Positions 55,784 to 61,839 of a stretch of DNA of 64,000 nucleotides are shown here, one piece after another. This DNA comes from an uncultured Clostridia bacterium. GTDB taxonomy: Bacteria; Bacillota; Clostridia; Christensenellales; Borkfalkiaceae. The stretch lies in contig CAMUFJ010000006.1 of the NCBI GenBank assembly GCA_947088135.1, positions 10,875-74,874 on the forward strand, written 5' to 3'. A model generated the notes under the pieces. That model did no database searches and was not told where the DNA came from. It saw nothing but the letters and a program-made list of their open reading frames with translations. Within the stretch, counting starts at the first letter, position 1. Every line of letters starts with the position of its first letter. The position numbers and the translations under genes are program-made.

Positions 55784-56224
55784 ATGGTTAATTTGTCGAA
55801 ATTTGCCGAAACGCTCGGCGAGCTCATGTTTGATCGGGGAATTAAGACCTCCAAAGCACTTGCGGAAGCGCTCGGATTGCCCGAGCCTACGATCTCGCGA
55901 TATCGCAAGGCATTGCATATGCCTACCGTGAGCAACTTGTTGCTGATTGCCGATTTTTTCGAATGTTCCACCGATTTTTTGTTGGGGAGAGAAGAGCAAT
56001 TCTCAAAATTGAGTTTCCGAAAATGTCCTGTATTTTCGGAACAAATCGTAACGTTGGTAGCGTATTCCGGTTTAAGCGGGTACGCTTTTTATCGCAGAGC
56101 CAAAATCCCCGAAAGCACATTCTTCGAGTGGAAAAACGGAAGTAGCGTTCCCACGCTCGAAAGCATTGTAAAAATTGCGGACGAGTTTGATTATCGGGTA
56201 GATTTTGTTTTGGGAAGGGAGTAA
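55784..56224 (+). CDS. XRE-family regulator with two helix-turn-helix-like units (second copy)
   Basis: The 146-residue product begins MVNLSKFAETLGELMFD and aligns along its length with the regulator at 19134: first HTH TSKALAEALGLPEPTISRYRK, then MPTVSNLLLIADFFECSTDFLLG, and a second unit AFYRRAKIPESTFFEWKNGS, PTLESIVKIADEFDYRVDFVLG. The conserved C-terminal phrase D-F-V/D-Y-F ... G-R-E is shared. A longer frame upstream overlaps lysC and is not used. No small partner gene is adjacent here, and no clear promoter or Shine-Dalgarno sequence is visible before the ATG. Target unknown. Confidence 0.78.
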   Translation: MVNLSKFAETLGELMFDRGIKTSKALAEALGLPEPTISRYRKALHMPTVSNLLLIADFFECSTDFLLGREEQFSKLSFRKCPVFSEQIVTLVAYSGLSGYAFYRRAKIPESTFFEWKNGSSVPTLESIVKIADEFDYRVDFVLGRE

Positions 56225-56244
56225 CATACAGACTTTCTTCTGCC

Positions 56245-56280
56245 TGCCCCGTCCTTCTCGGCGCGTGAGAATCTCCCATT
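56245..56280. repeat. Degenerate copy of the GTCATTC / CGTGAGAATC repeat (copy D)
   Basis: CCCCGTCCTTCTCGG is followed by CGCGTGAGAATCTCCC, matching copies E and F. No arms are seen. Confidence 0.5.
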
Positions 56281-56387
56281 GCGCGCAAACGCGTCCGATC
56301 GGAAGGGCGGGCGAGGGATAAATCGCGCACAATTGGCGTCGAATAGTGGGGAATTTGGAGAATTTTTGCATTCTGCCGTGCAAAGAC

Positions 56388-56416
56388 TTGTATTTTTTGC
56401 CGCATCGTGCTATAAT
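56388..56416 (+). promoter_or_regulatory. Vegetative promoter abutting the O-antigen-ligase-like gene
   Basis: TTGTAT at 56388-56393, 17 bp, TATAAT at 56411-56416 with an extended TG. The start codon begins 7 bases past the -10, so the transcript would be leaderless. Confidence 0.75.
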
Positions 56417-56422
56417 TTCGGT

Positions 56423-57850
56423 ATGTTGACGTATGCGCTTCCACAACTGAAAGAGAATAAATTTGTGAAAGCGTTAAACGCGTTTTACCGCTCGGAGTGG
56501 TATATTGCTTTGATCGTGGTTCTGATGACGCTTTCCGAGCTGTTTGCCTTCGAGCTTCCTTTTTATTACGGCACGATTTTATTCGTCGGGCTCAACGTAT
56601 TGTTTGCCGACGACACCCTGGGGCTCGTTCCGCTCATTTGCTGTTCTTATATGACGGTCGCGCGCGTCAATAATCCTATCATGAATCCCGAAGTGTCTAT
56701 TTTGAGGGATCCCGCCGTGCTCACGCAGATCGTCGTCGTTGCGTGCATCGACGCCGCACTCCTGATCGCGCGGTTGGTTTTTTCTATCGTTCACAACCGA
56801 AACCGCACCGTTCCCAAGCTGTCGTTAGGCTTTTTGTCGGTCGGTGTTTTTTACGTTTTGGGCGGAGTGTTCAGTCCCTATTTCAGCGGGCTCAATGCGG
56901 CGACGGGGCTCTTGCAAATCGCTTCGCTCTGCGCGTTCTATTTCTTTTTGTATTATACGGTGGACTGGAAGCGCGTCCCGCACGACTATATTTTCACTTT
57001 GTTTTTCGCCGTCGGAACGGGGATCGCGTGCGAAATTCTCGGAATGTACCTCAACGACGGCATTTTCCGTGAAGATACGGTCACGCGCAATTTCCTCTAT
57101 ACGGGGTGGGGCACGTACAATACCGTGGGTTGCGTGATGGCGATGATGATGCCCGCGCCCTTCTACTTTGCCGTTAAATCCGCGCGCCACGGCTGGGCGT
57201 ACTCGGTGGTGGGCGTATTGTTTATGCTCTGCGTCTTCTTCACGCAAAGCCGAGGATCTATTATTTTCGGTTCGCTTGTGTTCGTTTTGTGCGTTGCATT
57301 CGTGCTCATCGTTGCAAAAGGCAAGCAAAAAATTTATCAATTTGCCGTCTTTGCGGTGGGTGCGCTGGGGCTTGTTCTCGCGCTAAGCGTGTTCCGCGAG
57401 GAGGTGGATAAAATTTTCGGCTCTCTCGTCGGCGTGGGGCTCAATCCGAGCGGACGGTTGGAGATTTTCAAGGAATCTTGGCGGAGATTCTGCAACTATC
57501 CGATGTTCGGCATCGGCTGGCTGGGGACGGAACCCGGTGGAGATGGACCGTTGGACGTCTATTACTCCCACAACACCGTGTTGCAGCTTCTTATGACGGG
57601 CGGGATCTTGCTCTTCCTCGCTTATATTTATCACCGTTTGCAGACGCTCGAACTGCTGTTCCGTCACCCCACGGTGGAAAAGACGGTCGTCGCGCTGTGC
57701 GTTTGTTCTCTGCTTGCAACTTGTATGCTCGACTGTCACATTTTCAGCTTCGGACCCGGGGTGTTGTATTCCGTGCTTCTCGTCTTTGCGGAATGCGCCC
57801 AACCGATCAAAAAACCGTTCCGGCCCAAAAAAGTAACCGAAATACAATAA
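56423..57850 (+). CDS. O-antigen ligase / Wzy-type polymerase-like membrane protein
   Basis: The 475-residue product has ten to twelve membrane segments and the Wzy_C/WaaL pattern: a large outer loop with GWGTYNTVGCVMAMMMP near residue 225, TQSRGSIIFGSLVFVL near 273 (the S/T-x-S-R-G motif) and a C-terminal loop with PMFGIGWLGTEPGG ... YYSHNTVLQLLMTGG (H-N-x-x-L-x-x-x-x-x-x-G) near 360-390. Such proteins join or polymerise surface glycans; in Gram-positive bacteria they usually serve polysaccharide or teichoic acid assembly. The start at 56423 is predicted to coincide with the transcription start. It stands alone, without other glycan genes. Confidence 0.82.
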   Translation: MLTYALPQLKENKFVKALNAFYRSEWYIALIVVLMTLSELFAFELPFYYGTILFVGLNVLFADDTLGLVPLICCSYMTVARVNNPIMNPEVSILRDPAVLTQIVVVACIDAALLIARLVFSIVHNRNRTVPKLSLGFLSVGVFYVLGGVFSPYFSGLNAATGLLQIASLCAFYFFLYYTVDWKRVPHDYIFTLFFAVGTGIACEILGMYLNDGIFREDTVTRNFLYTGWGTYNTVGCVMAMMMPAPFYFAVKSARHGWAYSVVGVLFMLCVFFTQSRGSIIFGSLVFVLCVAFVLIVAKGKQKIYQFAVFAVGALGLVLALSVFREEVDKIFGSLVGVGLNPSGRLEIFKESWRRFCNYPMFGIGWLGTEPGGDGPLDVYYSHNTVLQLLMTGGILLFLAYIYHRLQTLELLFRHPTVEKTVVALCVCSLLATCMLDCHIFSFGPGVLYSVLLVFAECAQPIKKPFRPKKVTEIQ

Positions 57851-57875
57851 AAACGCCGATAGGCGTTTTTTTTTG
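57849..57875 (+). terminator. Terminator of the O-antigen-ligase-like gene
   Basis: AAAACGCC, a GATA loop, GGCGTTTT and nine Ts in all. Confidence 0.93.
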
Positions 57876-58098
57876 CACTGTTATGACGAAATCGGCCGTG
57901 TCGCTTAGTTGTAAGCAAGAAAAATTGCGGATTATTAGCAACCCCCCCAGGGAAAGCCAAGTTACAATCATGCGCGCGGAGCAAAACCGCGCTTTTGCGG
58001 TAGCGGACACAATTTGCCGCACACCTGCGGCTTACTGACTTTTGATAGACGGAGTTCAACGCTCCTGCAACTCAGAGATAACGATACGGTTACAAGCT
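57876..58098. other. Gene-free stretch with hairpins and no identified feature
   Basis: No convincing reading frame in either direction. A GCGCGG-AGCAAAA-CCGCGC hairpin followed by TTTT lies near 57974-57998. The phrase AGCAACCCCCCCAGGG near 57930 resembles the terminator end of the candidate RNA at 58205 (AGCAAAACCCCCC), hinting at a decayed duplicate. Otherwise I see nothing I can name. Confidence 0.4.
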
Positions 58099-58198
58099 CA
58101 CGAAATTTTCTTGCGTCGGACTTCGTTTAATGGGATTCTCACGGTCACTCCGTTCCCTCAGAATGACGCGGGAAAGCGAACACGCAAGAAAATTTGTG
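58099..58198. repeat. 100-bp palindromic element with a GTCATTC core (copy E)
   Basis: Arms CACGAAATTTTCTTGCGT (58099-58116) and ACGCAAGAAAATTTGTG (58182-58198) pair over 17 bp with one bulged base. The interior carries, on the minus strand, CGCGTCATTCTGAGGG and GTGACCGTGAGAATCCC. No coding capacity. Confidence 0.75.
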
Positions 58199-58204
58199 AA
58201 TTAT

Positions 58205-58303
58205 AAGCAAAACCCCCCAAGACACTCGCCTCGGGGGGTTCCGCTATATAATAAGGGGGAAAAATTATGGGCTATGTTGTAAGCGGGTGTTCCGCTTGTT
58301 TGT
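58205..58303 (-). ncRNA. Candidate small RNA of about 100 nt with a C-rich single-stranded stretch
   Basis: A consensus-like promoter (58310-58338) on the minus strand predicts a start near 58303. The transcript would hold a 6-bp hairpin (AAGCGG-AACAC-CCGCTT), an unpaired stretch TTTTTCCCCCTTATTATA, and a terminal hairpin (AACCCCCC with GGGGGGTT, 8 bp) followed by TTGCTT. It contains no ATG and no Shine-Dalgarno sequence. The C-run could pair with G-rich ribosome binding sites, as in some Gram-positive small RNAs. Not matched to any known family. Confidence 0.5.
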
Positions 58304-58309
58304 GATATT

Positions 58310-58338
58310 ATTATATAATACTTTTTAGGGAAAAGCAA
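58310..58338 (-). promoter_or_regulatory. Vegetative promoter of the candidate small RNA
   Basis: On the minus strand, TTGCTT (58338-58333), 17 bp, TATAAT (58315-58310). No gene starts downstream of it. Confidence 0.7.
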
Positions 58339-58452
58339 AAAAATTTTGTAACATTTTCGAAAATTTTTATTTCTAACATTTCTAAACAAGTCTTGTGTTT
58401 TTTTGTCAAAATGCTCGAAAAAAAGATAAAAAATCTAACAAGTTTTATTTTT

Positions 58453-58962
58453 TTATAAAAAACGACATAAAAAGCACCCCAAAACGACCGAGGCAAACCC
58501 CGCAAAGAGAGAAATGAGCACGGGACGGATGCGTCTTTTTCCGATGCCCGCGAAATACACCGCAAGAATGTAAAACACTGTTTCGCTCGATCCGTAAGCG
58601 ACGCACGCACAGCGCGCAATATAGCTGTCCGCGCCGTACGCGGAAAGAATTTCCGAAAGAAGCGCGGTGGAACCGCTTCCCGAAAAGGGCTTTAAGAGAA
58701 CCAGCTTGCTGATTTCGGGCGGAATGCCGAGCGCGCGGAAGGCGGGGGCGAGGAAGGCCGTCAAATATCCCGAAAGTCCGCTTTGCTCGAACAGTTCACT
58801 TAAAATAAGGATCGCGGCGAGGTAGGGGAAGAGGGAGAGTACGAGGGGAGCGGCTTCCTTGATGCCCGCCGTAAAACAGTCGTACAGCTTTACTTTTTTA
58901 AAGAGCGCGTACGCGAAGAGGGCGAGAAAGAGCAGGGGAATGACGAGCGCGACGTATTTCAT
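58453..58962 (-). CDS. spmB: Spore maturation protein B
   Basis: The 169-residue product has four to five membrane helices and the SpmB pattern: FTAGIKEAAPLVLSLFPYLAAILI near residue 25, a central FEQSGLSGYLTAFLAPAFRALGIPPEI, LKPFSGSGSTALLSEIL near 88 and YGSSETVFYILAVYFA near 118. SpmA and SpmB are needed for full spore-core dehydration. The start at 58962 is fixed by AAGGAG upstream; it overlaps the spmA stop by 4 bases (ATGA). About 150 bases of very AT-rich DNA follow the stop. Confidence 0.93.
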   Translation of the reverse strand: MKYVALVIPLLFLALFAYALFKKVKLYDCFTAGIKEAAPLVLSLFPYLAAILILSELFEQSGLSGYLTAFLAPAFRALGIPPEISKLVLLKPFSGSGSTALLSEILSAYGADSYIARCACVAYGSSETVFYILAVYFAGIGKRRIRPVLISLFAGFASVVLGCFLCRFL

Positions 58963-59507
58963 TTTCTGCTCCTTGTGAGAGAAACGAGTATCCCTCCGAG
59001 CAGCGTGCAAAAGAGGGTGCTGATGAGTGTGGGCAGAAAAATGTCGGCGGCGGAAGCCGAGCCCGCCGCAAGGCGCAGGGCGATCACGGTTGTGGGCAGA
59101 AGCTGTAAACTCGTGGCGTTGAGCACGAAAAGCATATCCGCGGCGTAATGGTTGCCCGCGTCGGTAAAGCGCTTCACCGCCTTAACGCCGAGCGGGGTGG
59201 GCGCGCCCGGAAGCCCCAAAAAGTTGGCGGAGAGGTTACAGCTCGCAAGATAAACGCCCTCTCTGTCGTTGGAGCGGAACAGCCGTTTTGCAAGCGGGTA
59301 CACCCCTCCCGCGAGCTTGCCCGAAAGCCCGCTTTGCTCCATCACCTTAAAAAACCCCAGCCACACGCAGTACACGGCGAGAAGGGATAGGGAAAGGGTC
59401 GCGGCTTTTTCTCCGCCCGAGAGCATGGCGGCAAGAAATCCGTTCGGGTTTGTGAACAGGAACAAAACCGCGGAAGCAAAAAACACGATTGCAAAAATGG
59501 CGTTCAT
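58959..59507 (-). CDS. spmA: Spore maturation protein A
   Basis: The 182-residue product has four to five membrane helices, the segment VWLGFFKVMEQSGLSGKLAG near residue 46, and SANFLGLPGAPTPLGVKAVK near 90, the Gly/Pro-rich signature of SpmA (nucleoside-recognition domain family). The ATG at 59507 is preceded by no Shine-Dalgarno sequence but lies 5 bases from a sigma-E type -10 box. A GTG start at 59558 would cross that promoter. It is co-transcribed with spmB. In B. subtilis spmA-spmB also depends on sigma-E, within the dacB operon. Confidence 0.92.
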   Translation of the reverse strand: MNAIFAIVFFASAVLFLFTNPNGFLAAMLSGGEKAATLSLSLLAVYCVWLGFFKVMEQSGLSGKLAGGVYPLAKRLFRSNDREGVYLASCNLSANFLGLPGAPTPLGVKAVKRFTDAGNHYAADMLFVLNATSLQLLPTTVIALRLAAGSASAADIFLPTLISTLFCTLLGGILVSLTRSRK

Positions 59508-59512
59508 ATCCG

Positions 59513-59541
59513 ATTGTATGCTCGTCCGCCCTCGGATATGC
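59513..59541 (-). promoter_or_regulatory. Sigma-E (mother cell) type promoter of spmA-spmB
   Basis: On the minus strand, GCATATC (59541-59535), 14 bp, CATACAAT (59520-59513). The sigma-E consensus is KMATATT, 14-15 bp, CATACAnT; only the last base of the -35 differs. Confidence 0.78.
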
Positions 59542-59669
59542 AATTTCGCACGCCGCACATTTCTTCTTTGGCTTTCTCAATGGGTATAAGAACAGGCACT
59601 TGTTTCCAAAAATTTCAAGTATATTTTTTCTCTTGCCCGACCAAAATAGGCTTAGAAGGAGGAGAGGAA

Positions 59670-60266
59670 ATGGACTTTACCAAGACGCAGACCTACTACA
59701 ATCTTGCAAAGAGTTTTGCGGGAGAGTGTCAGGCGGGCATGAGGTATCAATTTGCCGCAAAAGCGGCTATGGCGGAGGGCTTCGAGGCGCTGGCGGACAC
59801 GATCCGCACGATCGCGAAGAACGAAACCTACCACGCAAGGGAATTTTTCAGAGCAATTCAAAAGAATGCGGGAAGTCAGGAAAACATCAACATCGACGCG
59901 GGTTATCCCTTTCATTACGGAACGCTTGCGGAGCAGTTGAAATTCGCAGCGAACGATGAAAGAAACGAAGCGGAACACATTTATCCCGAATTTGCGAAAA
60001 TTGCAAAAGAAGAGGGGTTTGGGCAAATCGCGCTCAAATTCGAACAGGTAGCAATGGTGGAGGGCAACCACAGGATCATCTTTGAGTACTTGCATGAGGC
60101 GTTCGAGGACGGCTCCCTCTATAAAACGGAAAGACCCATGCTGTGGATCTGCGGCGATTGCGGCTATATGCATACTTCCAAGGAAGCGTTTAAAGTTTGC
60201 CCGCTGTGCGGAGCGAAGCAGGGTGAAGTCGAGGTTCATCTCCCCTTCAAAAAGGAGAATATATGA
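59670..60266 (+). CDS. rbr: Rubrerythrin
   Basis: The 198-residue product has an N-terminal four-helix diiron domain with the ligands in FAGECQAGMRYQFAAKAA (E-x), NETYHAREFF (E-x-x-H), FAANDERNEAEHIYPEFA (E-x-x-x-E-x-x-H) and MVEGNHRIIFE, then a C-terminal rubredoxin-like site WICGDCGYMH ... CPLCGAKQ. It reduces hydrogen peroxide in anaerobes. The start at 59670 is set by AGGAGGAGAGG. It begins a three-gene unit with two micro-genes joined by ATGA overlaps. Confidence 0.96.
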   Translation: MDFTKTQTYYNLAKSFAGECQAGMRYQFAAKAAMAEGFEALADTIRTIAKNETYHAREFFRAIQKNAGSQENINIDAGYPFHYGTLAEQLKFAANDERNEAEHIYPEFAKIAKEEGFGQIALKFEQVAMVEGNHRIIFEYLHEAFEDGSLYKTERPMLWICGDCGYMHTSKEAFKVCPLCGAKQGEVEVHLPFKKENI

Positions 60267-60367
60267 AAAAGACGAACAACAAGCAGAACAATTCGGTTAA
60301 GAACAAGGCGAACGAGAACGGTAAGAGTAAGACTTGCCACGGTTCTTCCACGAAGGACTGCAAATGA
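60263..60367 (+). CDS. Micro-protein (34 aa), Lys/Asn-rich with two cysteines
   Basis: ATG at 60263 overlaps the rbr stop, with AAAGGAG six bases upstream. The peptide is basic and Asn/Lys-rich and ends KTCHGSSTKDCK, giving a C-x8-C pair. It is followed by a second micro-gene with a 4-base overlap, so it is very likely translated. No family recognised. The two cysteines could bind metal or form a disulfide. Confidence 0.6.
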   Translation: MKKTNNKQNNSVKNKANENGKSKTCHGSSTKDCK

Positions 60368-60486
60368 AAAAACGCTTAAAGAAGGGCGCAGACATGGAAT
60401 CGGGCGAAGATACGCTCGGGAGCTATACGGGCGTTTGTACGGACGATAAGTACGAAAAACCCGTACAGGACGCGGACGACCTTTAA
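60364..60486 (+). CDS. Micro-protein (40 aa) ending in PVQDADDL
   Basis: ATG at 60364 overlaps the stop of the 34-residue gene; AAGGACTG precedes it. The peptide has a basic start (KKRLKKGAD) and ends DTLGSYTGVCTDDKYEKPVQDADDL. I recall the pattern G-S-Y-T-G ... P-V-Q-D-A-D-D-L as recurring in small clostridial proteins of unknown function, which supports a real gene; this is memory, not a search. A terminator follows at 60520. Confidence 0.65.
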   Translation: MKKRLKKGADMESGEDTLGSYTGVCTDDKYEKPVQDADDL

Positions 60487-60519
60487 ATTGCGTTCCCGAC
60501 ACGGTCGGGAGAAAAGGGG

Positions 60520-60553
60520 GAGCGGAAAGGCTACGGCTTTTCCGCTCTTTTCT
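60520..60553 (+). terminator. Terminator of the rubrerythrin operon
   Basis: GAGCGGAAA pairs with TTTCCGCTC around GGCTACGGC, followed by TTTTCT. Confidence 0.85.
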
Positions 60554-60629
60554 ATGTTCACACGGTTGTTATCTCTTTGTCGCGGAAGCATTGAGCCCCG
60601 TTTAACCAAAGTCACTAAGCAAAAAAAGT

Positions 60630-60658
60630 TTACATCGCTTGAAAAAAGTGTTATAATA
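60630..60658 (+). promoter_or_regulatory. Vegetative promoter abutting ruvX
   Basis: TTTACA at 60630-60635, 17 bp, TATAAT at 60653-60658. The ruvX ATG begins only 6 bases past the -10, so the transcript would be leaderless. Confidence 0.8.
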
Positions 60659-60663
60659 GGGTC

Positions 60664-61437
60664 ATGTTAGAGCAAATCGTCGCGTTCGATATCGGAGATA
60701 AGCGCATCGGCGTTGCATTCAGCGACCCGTTCGGGGAGTACGCCGTGCCGGGCGATACCTATTTCCGCACGGGCGATTTCCGCAAAGACGTATCGGCGAT
60801 CGCCGAAATCGCCGCATCGCGCGGGGCGACGCTCATCGTATGCGGCTTGCCCGTCAATGCCGACGGCACGGAAAGCGTGCAGACGGAAAAGACGAGGCGG
60901 TTTGTCGAGGCGCTGTCCTCCGTTGCGGGCGTTCCCGTGGCGTTGGAGGACGAGCGTTATACCACCCGTGCGGCGCGCGGGGATCTCATGGAAATGGGCG
61001 TAAGCGCGAGGAAGGACAAACGCAAAAAGAGCGTGGATTCCTTGGCGGCGGCATATATTTTGGAAAGTTATCTTGCGGGAGCAAGGAGGAAACGGGAAAT
61101 GAAAGAAGTAGGCAATGATTACGAAGACGGCAACAACATCGTCGAGCTCATGGACGACGACGGCAACACCCTGCGCTTCGAGCACGTAATGTCCTTCCAA
61201 TACAAGAACGAAACGTATTGCGCGCTCACCCCCGAAGCAAATGCGGAGGAGGGCGACGAGGACGAGGGCGCGGAGGTCGCGATCTACCATATTACGGGCG
61301 ACGAAGGCGACGAGTATCTCGAAACCATCGAGGACGAGCAATTTTTGGACGAAGTGTTCGCCGAGTTTTGCAGACTTTACGAGGATTTCGAGGACGCGGA
61401 CGAGGCGGAAGCGTTAGAACCCGACGACGGGGAGTGA
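60664..61437 (+). CDS. ruvX: RuvX (YqgF) resolvase-like protein fused in frame to a DUF1292 domain
   Basis: The 257-residue product has an RNase H-fold YqgF domain (about residues 1-140): VAFDIGDKRIGVAFSDP, LIVCGLPVNADGT, TRRFVEALS, VALEDERYTTRAA and a KKSVDSLAAAYILESYL ending. YqgF helps mature 16S rRNA. From residue 146 on it is a DUF1292 (YrzB-like) domain: NIVELMDDDGNTLRFEHVMSFQYKNETYCALTPE with an acidic tail. In other Firmicutes these are separate neighbouring genes followed by a fur gene, as here. An AGGAGG site and in-frame ATG at the junction (61084-61101) could still produce DUF1292 alone. Confidence 0.9.
   Translation: MLEQIVAFDIGDKRIGVAFSDPFGEYAVPGDTYFRTGDFRKDVSAIAEIAASRGATLIVCGLPVNADGTESVQTEKTRRFVEALSSVAGVPVALEDERYTTRAARGDLMEMGVSARKDKRKKSVDSLAAAYILESYLAGARRKREMKEVGNDYEDGNNIVELMDDDGNTLRFEHVMSFQYKNETYCALTPEANAEEGDEDEGAEVAIYHITGDEGDEYLETIEDEQFLDEVFAEFCRLYEDFEDADEAEALEPDDGE
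61084..61101 (+). promoter_or_regulatory. Internal ribosome binding site and in-frame ATG within ruvX
   Basis: AGGAGG at 61084-61089, nine bases, ATG at 61099-61101, codon 146 of the fused frame. Initiation here would give a 112-residue stand-alone DUF1292 protein. Confidence 0.6.
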
Positions 61438-61442
61438 TCCTC

Positions 61443-61808
61443 ATGACGAGGAACACCAAACAAAAGCAAGAGGTTTACGGCGCGCTTTGCGCGCTCGGGC
61501 ACCCCACCGCGACGGAGGTCTACGCCTATTTGCAGGCGCACGGGTCTACCGTTAGCAGGGGTACGGTCTTTCGCGTGCTCGTCGGCTTTGCCGAGGAGGG
61601 GAAGATCCGTAGGCTCAGCTTTGCGGGGAGCGATATGCGGTACGACGCAACGCTGTCCCCCCACGCACACGCGCACTGCGTTCTTTGCGGAGGAGTGACG
61701 GACGTGCCCCTTCCGAAGTCGATTTCCGAACTTCGGATAGACGGGTTCGAGGTCTACGGTTTGGAGGCGGAAATCAGCGGCGTGTGCGAAAAATGCGCGC
61801 GCGGCTGA
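61443..61808 (+). CDS. Fur-family metal or peroxide-sensing regulator
   Basis: The 121-residue product has the winged helix (GHPTATEVYAYLQAHGSTVSRGTVFRVLVGFAEEGKIRRL, about residues 18-57), the metal-site stretch RYDATLSPHAHAHCVLCGGVTDV and a second cysteine pair CEKCARG at the end, forming the structural Cys4 zinc site. It is shorter than the usual 135-150 residues at both ends. PerR, Fur and Zur cannot be told apart by eye; the nearby rubrerythrin makes a PerR-like role attractive but unproven. It follows ruvX after 5 bases; GGGGAG lies upstream. Confidence 0.88.
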   Translation: MTRNTKQKQEVYGALCALGHPTATEVYAYLQAHGSTVSRGTVFRVLVGFAEEGKIRRLSFAGSDMRYDATLSPHAHAHCVLCGGVTDVPLPKSISELRIDGFEVYGLEAEISGVCEKCARG

Positions 61809-61839
61809 TTTTGCGGAGAAGTTTTGAGAGGTGAGTTTC

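Noticed and set aside
59581..59669. A PerR or Fur box before rubrerythrin
   Set aside because: No palindrome resembling TTATAATnATTATAA is present, and the promoter itself is unclear.
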